From Flagellimonas amoyensis (lineage in GTDB: Bacteria > Bacteroidota > Bacteroidia > Flavobacteriales > Flavobacteriaceae), in contig NZ_QBUK01000006.1 of the NCBI RefSeq assembly GCF_003058265.1, forward strand, positions 124,001 through 188,000: a DNA stretch of 64,000 bases, in the 5' to 3' direction. Of this stretch, positions 17,109 through 26,186 are shown piece by piece; the stretch's first letter is position 1; every line of letters begins with the position of its first letter. Position numbers and translations under genes: made by a program. The notes under the pieces are model-generated. The model worked only from the letters and a program-made list of their open reading frames with translations, searched no databases and was not told where the DNA came from.

Positions 17109-19361
17109 ATGATTCCAAAAACTTTTAAAGAGGTCATTGACCTTGGTGACGGTAGGGAGATTTCCATCGAAACCGGAAAATTGGCAAAACAGGCCCACGG
17201 TTCTGTAGTTGTCCAATCAGGCAAATGTATGCTGCTATGTACAGTTGTCTCCAATTATCAAGCTTCGGATGTGGACTTTTTGCCACTTACCGTAGATTAT
17301 CGTGAAAAATTTGCCGCTGCGGGACGTTACCCAGGCGGTTTCTTCAAGCGTGAAGCAAGGCCCAGCGATGGCGAAGTGCTTACCATGCGTTTGGTGGACA
17401 GGGTATTGCGCCCATTGTTCCCGAAAGATTACCACTCAGAGACCCAGGTCATGATCCAATTGATGTCCCATGACGAGGACGTTATGCCGGACGCCATGGC
17501 TGGATTGGCCGCTTCTGCAGCCATCCAATTGTCCGACATTCCTTTTGAATGTCCCATTTCCGAGGTTCGTGTAGGTAGGATAAACGGTGAGCTCATCATC
17601 AACCCTACCATGGCTCAACTGAAGGATTCCGACATTGACATGGTCATCGGAGCTTCCGAAGATTCCGTAATGATGGTGGAAGGTGAAATGGGTGAGATCT
17701 CCGAAGAGGAAATGGTCGAAGCCATCAAGTTTGCCCACGAGGCCATCAAGGTACAATGTGCCGCCCAGGTAAAATTGGCCGAGGCCGTTGGCAAAAAAGA
17801 GACCAGGGAGTACGAACCCGAAGCTGAGAACGAAAATCTTCAGAAGAAAGTCCACAGCATGGCCTATGACAAGGTCTATGAAGTGGCCAAGGCCGGTTCT
17901 TCCAAAAAAGAGCGAAGCGAGTCCTTTGCCACTATCAAGGAAGAGATCAAAGCCTCTTTTTCCGAAGAAGAATTGGAAGAATTTGGTGGATTGGTTTCCA
18001 AATACTACCATAAGACCGAAAAAGAAGCCGTTAGGAACCTTACTTTGGAAGAAGGTCTCCGTTTGGACGGAAGGAAAACCACCGACATTCGCCCCATTTG
18101 GTGCGAGGTGGATTACTTGCCCTCGGTACACGGTTCATCCATCTTTACCAGAGGGGAAACACAGGCTTTGGCCACGGTGACCTTGGGAACTTCCAGGGAA
18201 GCCAACCAAATAGACATGCCATCCTACGAAGGTGAGGAGACATTCTACTTGCACTATAACTTCCCTCCTTTCTCAACAGGAGAGGCAAGACCTATCCGCG
18301 GTACATCCCGAAGAGAGGTCGGACACGGTAACTTGGCACAACGCGCACTCAAAGGAATGATCCCTGCGGATTGCCCTTACACCGTTCGTGTGGTTTCCGA
18401 AGTATTGGAGTCCAATGGTTCCTCTTCCATGGCCACCGTTTGTTCGGGCACCATGGCGTTGATGGATGCTGGTATTCAGTTGAAAAAACCCGTTTCCGGT
18501 ATCGCAATGGGATTGATCACCGATACCGAAAGTGGCAAGTATGCCGTTCTTTCGGACATCTTGGGTGATGAGGACCACTTGGGCGATATGGACTTTAAAG
18601 TCACCGGTACGGCAGATGGTATCACTGCCTGCCAAATGGACATTAAAGTAAAGGGGCTTTCCTATGAAATCTTGGTAAAGGCATTGATCCAGGCGAAGGA
18701 TGGTAGGTTGCACATTCTAAAAGAATTGACCGACACCATTGCCGAGCCAAGACCAGAGGTGAAATCCTACGCTCCAAAAATCGTTACCCGAATCATTCCT
18801 GGTGAGTTCATCGGTGCACTGATCGGTAAAGGTGGAGAGGTGATCCAAGATCTACAGAAAAGATCCAAGACCACGATTGTTATCAACGAAGATCCCGAAA
18901 CCGAAGAAGGTATCGTGGAAATTCTGGGTACCGACCAAGATGGCATCGACATGGTATTGGCCAAGATCGATTCGTTGTTGTTCAAACCGGAAGTGGGCAG
19001 CGTTTACGAAGTGAAGGTCATCAAAATGTTGGAATTTGGTGCCGTGGTGGAATATACCGAAGCCCCTGGCAACGAAGTATTGCTCCACGTATCCGAATTG
19101 GCTTGGGAACGCACTGAGAATGTTGCCGATGCGGTGAGCATGGGAGACGTGTTTGACGTGAAATACTTTGGTATCGACCCAAGGACCAAAAAGGAAAAAG
19201 TTTCCAGAAAGGCCTTGTTGCCAAAACCAGAAGGTTACAAAGAAAGACCTCCAAGAGACGATCGTGGTGGTGACCGTGGTGACCGAAGAGGTGGTGGCGA
19301 CCGCAGAGGTGGTGGTGACCGCAGAGGCGGTGATCGTGACAGAAAGCCCAGAAGGGACTAA
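17109..19361 (+). CDS. pnp: Polynucleotide phosphorylase with Arg/Gly-rich tail
   Basis: PNPase degrades RNA 3' to 5' by phosphorolysis and is a core part of mRNA turnover. The 750-residue protein has two RNase PH domains (about 1-215 and 310-540) joined by an alpha-helical linker. A KH domain with IGKGGEVIQ lies near 573-581 and an S1 domain near 635-705 ([27 protein letters not shown]). After the S1 domain a tail of about 40 residues is almost wholly Arg, Gly and Asp ([17 protein letters not shown] units). This is unlike the short acidic or plain tails of enterobacterial PNPase and resembles RGG RNA-binding boxes. A strong terminator follows at 19385. Confidence 0.97.
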   Translation: MIPKTFKEVIDLGDGREISIETGKLAKQAHGSVVVQSGKCMLLCTVVSNYQASDVDFLPLTVDYREKFAAAGRYPGGFFKREARPSDGEVLTMRLVDRVLRPLFPKDYHSETQVMIQLMSHDEDVMPDAMAGLAASAAIQLSDIPFECPISEVRVGRINGELIINPTMAQLKDSDIDMVIGASEDSVMMVEGEMGEISEEEMVEAIKFAHEAIKVQCAAQVKLAEAVGKKETREYEPEAENENLQKKVHSMAYDKVYEVAKAGSSKKERSESFATIKEEIKASFSEEELEEFGGLVSKYYHKTEKEAVRNLTLEEGLRLDGRKTTDIRPIWCEVDYLPSVHGSSIFTRGETQALATVTLGTSREANQIDMPSYEGEETFYLHYNFPPFSTGEARPIRGTSRREVGHGNLAQRALKGMIPADCPYTVRVVSEVLESNGSSSMATVCSGTMALMDAGIQLKKPVSGIAMGLITDTESGKYAVLSDILGDEDHLGDMDFKVTGTADGITACQMDIKVKGLSYEILVKALIQAKDGRLHILKELTDTIAEPRPEVKSYAPKIVTRIIPGEFIGALIGKGGEVIQDLQKRSKTTIVINEDPETEEGIVEILGTDQDGIDMVLAKIDSLLFKPEVGSVYEVKVIKMLEFGAVVEYTEAPGNEVLLHVSELAWERTENVADAVSMGDVFDVKYFGIDPRTKKEKVSRKALLPKPEGYKERPPRDDRGGDRGDRRGGGDRRGGGDRRGGDRDRKPRRD

Positions 19362-19384
19362 GTCCAACTTCCAAATCAGAAAAC

Positions 19385-19420
19385 AAACCCTGGGAAACAT
19401 TCCCGGGGTTTTTCTTTTTT
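19385..19420 (+). terminator. pnp terminator
   Basis: AAACCCTGGGAA pairs with TTCCCGGGGTTT (one T:G) around ACA and is followed by a T-rich tail. It is one of the strongest intrinsic terminators in the window. Confidence 0.85.
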
Positions 19421-19527
19421 AGAAAACTTTCACAAAGAAATTTTACCAAATTGTAACTTTTTAAATTTTTCAACGTATAATCTAATGAGCCTCTGCTCAC
19501 AAACTTAATTTGAAGGGAATTTTTTAG

Positions 19528-20391
19528 ATGAGACAGTTAAAGATTACAAAACAGGTTACCAATAGGGAAACCGCATCGTTGGACAAATATTTGCAGGAAA
19601 TCGGCAAGGTGGACTTGATCACTGCCGATGAGGAAGTGGAGCTAGCACAACGGATAAAGGCGGGAGATCAGGTAGCCTTGGAAAAATTGACCAAAGCCAA
19701 CCTCAGGTTCGTCGTTTCCGTGGCCAAACAATACCAAAACCAAGGACTCACCCTTCCCGATTTGATCAATGAAGGGAACTTGGGATTGATCAAGGCCGCA
19801 CAGCGTTTTGACGAGACCCGTGGATTTAAATTTATTTCATATGCCGTTTGGTGGATCCGTCAGTCCATTCTTCAGGCCTTGGCGGAACAATCCAGGATTG
19901 TACGTCTGCCCTTGAACAAAATTGGCTCCATCAACAAGATCAACAAGACCTTTGCTTTCTTGGAGCAAGCGCACGAACGTACCCCATCTGCCGAGGAAAT
20001 TGCCAAAGAATTGGACATGACCGTGGAAGATGTGAAGCAATCCTTGAAGAATTCGGGTCGTCACGTATCCATGGACGCCCCTCTGATCGATGGTGAGGAT
20101 TCCAACCTATACGATGTATTGCGAAGTGGGGAGTCCCCTAACCCGGACAAGGAACTTTTGCATGAATCCTTGCGTACGGAAATCGAGCGTGCACTGGAGA
20201 CCTTGACCCCCAGGGAGGCCGATGTTATCAGGCTTTACTTTGGTTTGGCCGGACAACATTCCATGACCTTGGAAGAGATCGGAGAAACTTTTGACCTCAC
20301 TAGGGAAAGGGTCCGACAGATCAAGGAAAAGGCCATCCGAAGGCTAAAACACACCTCCAGAAGTAAGATTTTAAAGACATATCTGGGATAA
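19528..20391 (+). CDS. rpoD: Primary RNA polymerase sigma factor (RpoD/SigA, Bacteroidota form)
   Basis: This is the housekeeping sigma factor that directs polymerase to the TAnnTTTG promoters seen throughout the window. The 287 residues start directly with region 1.2 ([18 protein letters not shown]); region 1.1 and the large non-conserved insert of proteobacterial RpoD are absent, as usual in this phylum. Region 2 ([35 protein letters not shown]) contains the -10 melting residues. Region 3 follows, and region 4.2 ([19 protein letters not shown]) is the -33 binding helix-turn-helix. Two terminators lie downstream (20475 and 20515). Confidence 0.97.
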   Translation: MRQLKITKQVTNRETASLDKYLQEIGKVDLITADEEVELAQRIKAGDQVALEKLTKANLRFVVSVAKQYQNQGLTLPDLINEGNLGLIKAAQRFDETRGFKFISYAVWWIRQSILQALAEQSRIVRLPLNKIGSINKINKTFAFLEQAHERTPSAEEIAKELDMTVEDVKQSLKNSGRHVSMDAPLIDGEDSNLYDVLRSGESPNPDKELLHESLRTEIERALETLTPREADVIRLYFGLAGQHSMTLEEIGETFDLTRERVRQIKEKAIRRLKHTSRSKILKTYLG

Positions 20392-20474
20392 AGTGCTAAA
20401 AAAACACAATAAATTACAGTTAAACATACCTTAAATTGTTTTTTTGGCAGGAAAGTTGTAATTTGTGTACCTAC

Positions 20475-20502
20475 AACAGTTAATCATGACTGTTCGTTTT
20501 TT
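20475..20502 (+). terminator. rpoD terminator
   Basis: AACAGT-TAATCATG-ACTGTT is followed by CG and six T. Confidence 0.6.
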
Positions 20503-20514
20503 GATTGATGAATA

Positions 20515-20541
20515 AACTCCGGCTGATTACCGGAGTTTTTT
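20515..20541 (+). terminator. Second terminator before rpe
   Basis: AACTCCGG-CTGATTA-CCGGAGTT is followed by a T-run. With the hairpin at 20475 it separates rpoD from rpe; the 12-base spacer between them shows no gene. Confidence 0.8.
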
Positions 20542-20566
20542 CATTTATAGGAACCTTGTAATTGGC

Positions 20567-20574
20567 TAACTTTG
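20567..20574 (+). promoter_or_regulatory. -7 element of the rpe promoter
   Basis: TAACTTTG matches TAnnTTTG but ends only 4 bases before the rpe ATG. If used, the mRNA would be leaderless or nearly so. No good -33 TTG is present. Confidence 0.4.
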
Positions 20575-20578
20575 CACC

Positions 20579-21238
20579 ATGGACAAGACAATAATCGCCC
20601 CTTCGTTACTAGCCTCTGATTTTGCCAATCTGCAACGCGATATCGAAATGGTGAACCAAAGTGAGGCCGATTGGTTTCATTTGGACATCATGGACGGGAT
20701 GTTCGTTCCCAATATCTCTTTTGGGATGCCCGTGGTGGAAGCCATTGCCAAGCATGCCAAAAAACCATTGGACACCCATTTGATGATCATGGACCCCGAC
20801 CGCTATATCAAAACCTTTGCGGAACTGGGTGTGGCACATCTTACTGTGCATTATGAGGTTTGCCCCCATTTGCACAGGACCTTGCAGGCCATAAAGGCAG
20901 AGGGCATGAAGGCCGGCGTGGCCATCAACCCACACACGTCCATCAACCTGTTGGAAGATACCATCCAAGATATCGATATTGTGATCGTGATGAGCGTAAA
21001 CCCCGGTTTTGGGGGACAATCGTTCATTGAGAACACCTATCAAAAGGTGAAAGACCTGAAAAATCTGATCCAACGAAAAAATGCAAATACCCTGATTGAG
21101 ATCGATGGGGGCGTCAATGCGGCCAACGCCAAGAAATTGGTGGAACACGGTGCCGATGTTTTGGTGGCCGGCAGTTTTGTGTTCAAAAGTGAACATCCGA
21201 CAGAAACCATCAAAGATCTAAAAGAAAGGACACTATAA
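20579..21238 (+). CDS. rpe: Ribulose-phosphate 3-epimerase
   Basis: It interconverts ribulose-5-phosphate and xylulose-5-phosphate in the pentose phosphate pathway. The 219-residue TIM barrel shows the family motifs: APSLLASDFANLQRDI, FHLDIMDGMFVPNISFG (metal-binding His and Asp), VMSVNPGFGGQSFI (phosphate loop) and IEIDGGVNAANAKKL (catalytic Asp and phosphate site). The length is typical. The stop overlaps the ypdA ATG by one base (TAATG), so the two are translationally coupled, perhaps because the pathway supplies NADPH for the reductase that follows. Confidence 0.97.
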   Translation: MDKTIIAPSLLASDFANLQRDIEMVNQSEADWFHLDIMDGMFVPNISFGMPVVEAIAKHAKKPLDTHLMIMDPDRYIKTFAELGVAHLTVHYEVCPHLHRTLQAIKAEGMKAGVAINPHTSINLLEDTIQDIDIVIVMSVNPGFGGQSFIENTYQKVKDLKNLIQRKNANTLIEIDGGVNAANAKKLVEHGADVLVAGSFVFKSEHPTETIKDLKERTL

Positions 21239-22212
21239 TGCAGGAGTTTGATGTTGTAATCATTGGGGGCGGCCCCATTGGCATTGCCTGTGGACTGGAG
21301 GCCAAAAAGAGAGGCCTCAGCTATATCATCATTGAAAAAGGACCCATTGTCAACTCGCTGTTCAACTACCCCATCAACATGCAGTTTTTTTCTTCTTCGG
21401 AAAAACTGGAAATAGATGGTATCCCCTTTATCAGCAAGGAGGCCAAGCCCAAGCGCAATGAGGCCTTGGAATATTACCGAAGGATCGTGACCTCCAATGA
21501 TCTGGACATCCACCTTTTTGAAAAGGTCAATTCTGTTGAAAAAGAGGGGGATTGGTTCCATTTGAATACCGACAAAGACCAATATAAGGCCAAAAATGTG
21601 GTCGTGGCCACTGGTTTTTATGACCTGCCCAACCGCATCAACGTTCCGGGCGAAGACTTGCCCAAGGTATCCCATTATTATAAGGATCCCCATTTTTATG
21701 CCAGTCAGAAATTGGCCGTGATCGGGGCCAGCAACTCGGCCATCGATGCCGCTTTGGAATGCTGGCGAAAGGGCGCAGAGGTTACCCTGATCATCCGAGG
21801 TCCTGAAGTAGGCCCAAGGGTAAAATATTGGGTGCGTCCGGACATCATCAACCGAATCGAGGAAGGCAGCATCAAGGCCTATTACAACAGCAGTGTTAAA
21901 GAAATAACGCCAAGGGAAATCATCATTGACACCCCAGAGGGCGAGATTTCCTTGGAAAACGATTTTGTCCTTGCACTGACCGGCTACATGCCCAATTTCA
22001 CCTTTTTGGAAAAGCTGGGCATTGCCCTTTCCGACGATGAGAAGCGTCTTCCCTCCTATGATCCCGAGACGATGGAGACGAACATTCCGGGATTGTTCTT
22101 GGCCGGGGTGATCTGTGGCGGAATGGAGACCCATAAATGGTTCATCGAAAACTCACGTATCCATGCCCCCATCATCATGGATGCCATTACAAAGAAGACC
22201 GCATCTGCTTAA
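21238..22212 (+). CDS. ypdA: YpdA family bacillithiol disulfide reductase
   Basis: This 324-residue flavoprotein matches YpdA (Bdr), which reduces bacillithiol disulfide with NADPH. The FAD Rossmann motif GGGPIG lies near residues 10-15, followed by the family-specific FNYPINMQFFSSSEKLEI. A second NAD(P) motif, VIGASNSAIDAALECWRKGA, is near 163. The C-terminal GYMPNFTFLEKLGI and NIPGLFLAGVICGG correspond to the FAD-binding end. It lacks the CxxC of thioredoxin reductase, as YpdA does. Its presence suggests a bacillithiol-type low-molecular-weight thiol in this organism; bshA-C are not in the window. Confidence 0.92.
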   Translation: MQEFDVVIIGGGPIGIACGLEAKKRGLSYIIIEKGPIVNSLFNYPINMQFFSSSEKLEIDGIPFISKEAKPKRNEALEYYRRIVTSNDLDIHLFEKVNSVEKEGDWFHLNTDKDQYKAKNVVVATGFYDLPNRINVPGEDLPKVSHYYKDPHFYASQKLAVIGASNSAIDAALECWRKGAEVTLIIRGPEVGPRVKYWVRPDIINRIEEGSIKAYYNSSVKEITPREIIIDTPEGEISLENDFVLALTGYMPNFTFLEKLGIALSDDEKRLPSYDPETMETNIPGLFLAGVICGGMETHKWFIENSRIHAPIIMDAITKKTASA

Positions 22213-22329
22213 CCCATCAATCATGTTGCCATACGCTAAGGTTGTCTACTCTTTTCCAAAGGAAAAGAACGACCCTACATTACCCAAAATGAACCATTAG
22301 CGTGTAAAACTGTATTCCTTCAGCATTTT

Positions 22330-22337
22330 TATCTTTG
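22330..22337 (+). promoter_or_regulatory. -7 element before the NTF2-like gene
   Basis: TATCTTTG matches TAnnTTTG, 27 bases before the ATG at 22365. It rules out an upstream TTG start at 22335, which overlaps it. Confidence 0.6.
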
Positions 22338-22364
22338 TTGATACACAACTCCAAAAGTTTTGAT

Positions 22365-22742
22365 ATGACCAAGATCATCATTGCGTCCGATTGCGGAAAT
22401 TCACCGAAAAGAGAATTCCTGAAAAAACTGAACATTGCCTTTGCCAAGGGAGATGTGGCCTACTTGGGCAACTGTGTGACCGAAAGCATCCGCTGGAAAA
22501 TCATTGGGGACAAGACCTTGGAAGGAAAGGAAGAATTCTTGAAGGAATTGGACACCATGAAAGCCTCCATCGCCTCGGAACTTGTCCTTGACAAAATACT
22601 GACCCACGGGAAGGAAGGGGCCGTGAACGGCATCATCAAAATGCAGGATGGCAAGGAATATGCCTTTTCGGACTTCTATGAATTCAACAGTGGTAGGGAG
22701 GCCAAAGTGAAGTCCATCACCTCCTATGTAATCAAAATTTAA
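22365..22742 (+). CDS. NTF2-like / SnoaL-like small protein
   Basis: The 125-residue protein has the pattern of the SnoaL-like NTF2 fold: an N-terminal helix (KREFLKKLNIAFAKGDVAYL), then ITDSIRWKIIG-type strand sequence (CVTESIRWKIIGDKTLEGKE) and a C-terminal sheet ending KVKSITSYVIKI. Flavobacteria carry many such proteins, some enzymes and some of unknown role; no catalytic residues can be assigned. It has its own promoter and no signal peptide. The frame begins MTKIIIASDCGNSPK, which may be a short extension before the domain. Confidence 0.75.
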   Translation: MTKIIIASDCGNSPKREFLKKLNIAFAKGDVAYLGNCVTESIRWKIIGDKTLEGKEEFLKELDTMKASIASELVLDKILTHGKEGAVNGIIKMQDGKEYAFSDFYEFNSGREAKVKSITSYVIKI

Positions 22743-22826
22743 TCCCTGTGTAGTTTCAGGGTATTCAAAAATCAGGGGGATGACTTAACTTTAGCGCCAA
22801 TAACTCCATCAACTTTGAATACTTTT

Positions 22827-23195
22827 ATGAAAGCACTTGCCACCATCGGGCTTTTGGTTTTGAGCAATACCTTTATGGTGGTTGCTTGGTATGGCCACCT
22901 CAAATTCCACGAATGGAAGTGGTTCAACAAACTGGGACTGATCTCCATTGTACTCATCAGTTGGGGAATTGCCCTTTTTGAATACATGTTCCAAGTGCCC
23001 GCGAACAAAATTGGGTTTCGGGAAAACGGTGGACCGTTCAGCCTGATTCAATTAAAGGTGATCCAAGAAGTCATCACCCTTGTGGTGTTCGCCATCTTCA
23101 CCTTGGTGGTCTTCAAGACCGAGACCTTTCGAACCAATCACATCATCTCCTTTATTTTTCTGGTCATGGCTGTGTATTTTATGTTCAAGAAGTAA
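22827..23195 (+). CDS. DUF486 (DMT-like) membrane protein
   Basis: The 122-residue, four-helix membrane protein fits DUF486: NTFMVVAWYGHLKF, SWGIALFEYMFQVPANKIGF, QLKVIQEVITLVVFAIFTL and a closing helix SFIFLVMAVYFMF. The family is related to small drug/metabolite transporter proteins, but no substrate is established. ATG 22827 is used; the earlier open start at 22815 is a TTG. A near-consensus -7, TAACTTTA, lies at 22786. It converges on the ATP-grasp gene with only 10 bases between stops. Confidence 0.85.
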   Translation: MKALATIGLLVLSNTFMVVAWYGHLKFHEWKWFNKLGLISIVLISWGIALFEYMFQVPANKIGFRENGGPFSLIQLKVIQEVITLVVFAIFTLVVFKTETFRTNHIISFIFLVMAVYFMFKK

Positions 23196-23205
23196 ATTAG
23201 CCCAT

Positions 23206-24249
23206 TTAGAGGGTTTCCAGCTGTGCCTGCAATGCTCCATTTTCCCGAAGCATGGCCCTTCCATCCCTGAAACTCAAATAGGAATGCCCTTTTTGGTGGT
23301 TGAGCATGCTCACCTCGCACATCATGCCCCAATGCCTCGTGATTTCTTTCCATGCAAACCATAGCGAATGCCCAGGGTCGTAGATATGGGTGGCCTCCCC
23401 CCCTGCTCCATTGATTTCTATGGCGCAAAAATTCTTGCCCTCGCAAAGCTCCTCAAAGGTATTGTAGAGGACATCCAACCTACCGTAATGAAAATCCTCC
23501 ATGGGAACGCAGACCTCATTTATGGTCTTGGTGAGCGCATCGTTCAACCTATGGCTGATGTCCACGAACTTGGCGCCTCTGGTGTGGCTTCCGTAGGGAA
23601 CCAGGATATGCTCCTGCCCCTTTTCCAAAACAGTGTTTAATTGCTCTCCCAACTTTTCCCTCAATCTGTGCAATTGCAGATGGCTTCTCGGGTTTTTCTT
23701 GATGAGTTCCAATACGGTGCTTTTTCCGTCACCAACAACGGATAGAAATTCCTTGGAAACAATTCCCGTTACCTTCCCAAGGGCTTCTCCTGGTTTTCGG
23801 ATATAAAAAATACCCACTTCCTTAGTATAGGGAATCAGTTCTTGCGCCAAGTAGTGGGAAGGGGTTTTCCTCACATACTCCCTGAACTGCTGCTCATCGT
23901 ATATTTTTTCCACCCCGAAGGATTTCATACCAATATCGGGCTTGGCAATAAAAGGAAAAGATATGCCCGAAGCCTGTATCCGCCCCAAGGCCACATCGGG
24001 CGGTTCATCCTTGGCAAGGAACACCGTATTGGGAATATATTGCCGGGGTATGAGCCCGTAAATGGACATTTTGGATTCCATGGCCATTCCCCCATTTTTC
24101 ATGCTGGGATTGGCGGCATTGAAAAAGAAAAAGGAGCCTGCCTTTAGGGAATAGTAGAGCCAAACCGGAAACAGTGGATAATAAATGGCCCACAACGGCC
24201 AATATTCCCAGTGGGTGAGCTTGTGCCACTTCAATTTTAGGGAAGCCAT
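23206..24249 (-). CDS. ATP-grasp family protein (D-alanine-D-alanine ligase-like)
   Basis: The 347-residue protein has an N-terminal hydrophobic/aromatic stretch (YWPLWAIYYPLFPVWLYYSL, about residues 16-35) and an ATP-grasp core: FPFIAKPDIGMKSFGVEKI (glycine-rich ATP lid), YLAQELIPYTKEVGIFYIRK, IVSKEFLSVVGDGKSTV and FCAIEINGAGGEATHIYDP with the metal-binding Glu-x-Asn. It should ligate a carboxylate to an amine using ATP; the substrate is unknown. Similar flavobacterial proteins are often named D-Ala-D-Ala ligase, but the length and N-terminus differ from Ddl, so I do not assign that role. It is the last gene of a four-gene operon. Confidence 0.75.
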   Translation of the reverse strand: MASLKLKWHKLTHWEYWPLWAIYYPLFPVWLYYSLKAGSFFFFNAANPSMKNGGMAMESKMSIYGLIPRQYIPNTVFLAKDEPPDVALGRIQASGISFPFIAKPDIGMKSFGVEKIYDEQQFREYVRKTPSHYLAQELIPYTKEVGIFYIRKPGEALGKVTGIVSKEFLSVVGDGKSTVLELIKKNPRSHLQLHRLREKLGEQLNTVLEKGQEHILVPYGSHTRGAKFVDISHRLNDALTKTINEVCVPMEDFHYGRLDVLYNTFEELCEGKNFCAIEINGAGGEATHIYDPGHSLWFAWKEITRHWGMMCEVSMLNHQKGHSYLSFRDGRAMLRENGALQAQLETL

Positions 24250-24252
24250 TCT

Positions 24253-24972
24253 TTAAACGGTGAGTTGGTTCGATGAAAAAGAGACCTCAAACACCTTATC
24301 GTTCAGCAGGTCGATGTGCTTCAGCAAATTTTGTCCTTCCTGTTCCAGTATGGCCTGGGTGACACTGAAGGTCTTTAGTCCAGTTTCACGGTCTATCACA
24401 AATCCATTCTCAAAATCCTGGTGGTTGTTGGTATGGAAATCCACCACATCCGAAGCTTCAATAGGGTGGGTCTTTTTTACAAATCCATCGAACAACGAAG
24501 CCCGGTGTCCGATAACGGCATCATCATACAAGGTAACAGACGACCAGATATGGCTTTTGGTCTTGTCCAGCGGTCTAAAATATTTTTGTCCACCGTCCCA
24601 CCTGAATTCCAATAAATGGAAATGGAACAGCACCAAGGTGAAGGGCTCTATATTATGAAGATCCATTTCCGAAAGCAGGGCCACGGGATCTTCGGCACCA
24701 ATGATGTCCAAAAGGACCAACCCCCGACTTTTTTCATAATCGCCCAAGGGCCTGTGTTTGACAAAGGCTCCGTTCAGCAACACGGCAATGGCCCCATTGT
24801 CATTAAGGGCAAACCAAGTGCCCCCGGCCTTGGGATCTTTGGGAAAGAGCACTTTCACGGAACCTAGGGTCTCTTCCTTGGGTTCGTGGGCCAACGGTCG
24901 GGAGATATGCTCGTCCCTATTGGAGGTAATGATATACTTATCCCCGGAAGGAACAAAACTTACTGTGCACAT
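24253..24972 (-). CDS. NRDE family protein (TANGO2-like)
   Basis: The 239-residue protein begins MCTVSFVP and carries SNRDE at residues 17-21, the signature of the NRDE/TANGO2 family with the nucleophile-like Cys2. GGTWFALNDNGAIAVLLNG is the conserved block that follows. The family belongs to the Ntn-hydrolase-like proteins; animal TANGO2 is linked to heme and lipid handling, and bacterial roles are unknown. It overlaps the DinB-like gene by 13 bases and is 3 bases from the ATP-grasp gene, so all are co-translated. Confidence 0.87.
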   Translation of the reverse strand: MCTVSFVPSGDKYIITSNRDEHISRPLAHEPKEETLGSVKVLFPKDPKAGGTWFALNDNGAIAVLLNGAFVKHRPLGDYEKSRGLVLLDIIGAEDPVALLSEMDLHNIEPFTLVLFHFHLLEFRWDGGQKYFRPLDKTKSHIWSSVTLYDDAVIGHRASLFDGFVKKTHPIEASDVVDFHTNNHQDFENGFVIDRETGLKTFSVTQAILEQEGQNLLKHIDLLNDKVFEVSFSSNQLTV

Positions 24973-25445
24973 GCTTTTCTAAATTGTATGGTAGATGGTG
25001 CCACCCCGAAAGATTCAGGGAGCTGCTTTTCCGTAAAATGCTGGATGCCCACTTTGATGAGCGCATGATGGTGAATGGTATGTTCAAGGTTGTACATCAC
25101 CTCCCTGTGGTAATTGGATTCCAAACAGATATCCTCCCCGCCCAGTTCATAATTGACCTTGATAGGCTTGTTCGGGCGCTCCAACCGGGCCTGGATCCAA
25201 CTGAGCTGTTCAATGGCAAAGGGTAGTTCCTCTGCAATTTTTAGATTGCGCTCCCGCCGATCATAGGAAACATCGGCGGCCTCATAACCATTGATCAAAC
25301 AAAGGTACAGCTCAATGATATGGCGGGTATGTTGGCCAATACTGGAGTCGGAGAGTACACTACATGACTGTGCATAGCAGTCCTTCGGCAATCCCAAAAG
25401 GATGTGCTTAAACTGCTCAAGGGTATCCAAAGAAGATTTGAACAT
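24960..25445 (-). CDS. DinB-like putative metal-dependent protein
   Basis: The 161-residue protein fits the DinB/YfiT four-helix fold. Three candidate metal-binding histidines are placed as in the family: SIGQHTRHIIEL (after the first helix) and HTIHHHALIKVG (third helix). Family members act as thiol transferases or are induced by DNA damage; the presence of ypdA nearby makes a bacillithiol-dependent function conceivable, but this is only inference. It is the second gene of the LysE-DinB-NRDE-ATP-grasp operon (2 bases after the LysE-type gene). Confidence 0.78.
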   Translation of the reverse strand: MFKSSLDTLEQFKHILLGLPKDCYAQSCSVLSDSSIGQHTRHIIELYLCLINGYEAADVSYDRRERNLKIAEELPFAIEQLSWIQARLERPNKPIKVNYELGGEDICLESNYHREVMYNLEHTIHHHALIKVGIQHFTEKQLPESFGVAPSTIQFRKACAQ

Positions 25446-25447
25446 AC

Positions 25448-26101
25448 TTACTCGATTTTAGGATGAATTCGTTTTTTGATGAATAGGAACATAAGGTAGA
25501 AAGAAAATCCAAGGTACAACAACCCCATCAACAGATTTGTAATGGTATGATAGTGGCCATAGTTGCCAAAAAGAAACTTACCCGCAACGATAAAAATCCC
25601 CAGCCCGATGAGGGTCCCCAAACCAATGCCCAACATGTAGGGCACATAATGGCTGTTCGAATGCTTTAGGATTCCTTTGTGGTCCAGTGTTTTGTTCCAA
25701 GTCAACCAAAAAGGAAACTGCAAGGGGTTCAGTGCGCTCAGCAACAGCCCCAATGCAAAGGTTGATTTTATATGGGAAAAAAAATCCGCTTTGGAACCGG
25801 TCACTGGGACACTGCCCATATCCATAAAACTGACCAAGGACAGATAGAGCAAAAAAACTATCCCAAACGGAAGGATATACTTCAGCGCCTTTTCTCCCAA
25901 GTGTAACCTTTCATTCCCATAAAGCGTGATCCTGACCACTGAAAGTTCCGCCAAAACCACGGCCACGGCAAACCAAACCGCAGAGACTGGACCTTGAGAT
26001 GCCGCAATGTCAAAAGCGGTAAGGTTGAGCGTTCCAAAGGGCAAGGCCCCAACGAAGCTGATCAACAAACCATAAAAACAAACTTTTGCGTAATTGGGCA
26101 T
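25448..26101 (-). CDS. LysE-family transporter
   Basis: The 217-residue protein has six likely transmembrane helices and the LysE/RhtB opening pattern FVGALPFGTLNLTAFDIAAS with the P-x-G-P/N motif near residue 20. ALNPLQFPFWLTWNKTL near 120 is the typical mid-protein block. LysE proteins export amino acids or other small solutes; the substrate is not predictable. It is the first gene of the four-gene minus-strand operon, with 85 bases to the upstream YHS gene. Confidence 0.82.
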   Translation of the reverse strand: MPNYAKVCFYGLLISFVGALPFGTLNLTAFDIAASQGPVSAVWFAVAVVLAELSVVRITLYGNERLHLGEKALKYILPFGIVFLLYLSLVSFMDMGSVPVTGSKADFFSHIKSTFALGLLLSALNPLQFPFWLTWNKTLDHKGILKHSNSHYVPYMLGIGLGTLIGLGIFIVAGKFLFGNYGHYHTITNLLMGLLYLGFSFYLMFLFIKKRIHPKIE

Positions 26102-26186
26102 ATAGAGGATTGGTTGTCAATGGCGTTCCAAATGCATGGACAGCACAGGAGCAATTTGCTCATTAGACTTGGATTTCTTAGGAATG

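Noticed and set aside
21040..22134. 364-residue open frame on the minus strand over rpe and ypdA
   Set aside because: It is antisense to two clear enzymes and shows no recognisable domain.
23206..24249. Assignment of the ATP-grasp gene as ddl
   Set aside because: The N-terminal hydrophobic stretch and length differ from D-Ala-D-Ala ligase, and it is far from the dcw cluster.
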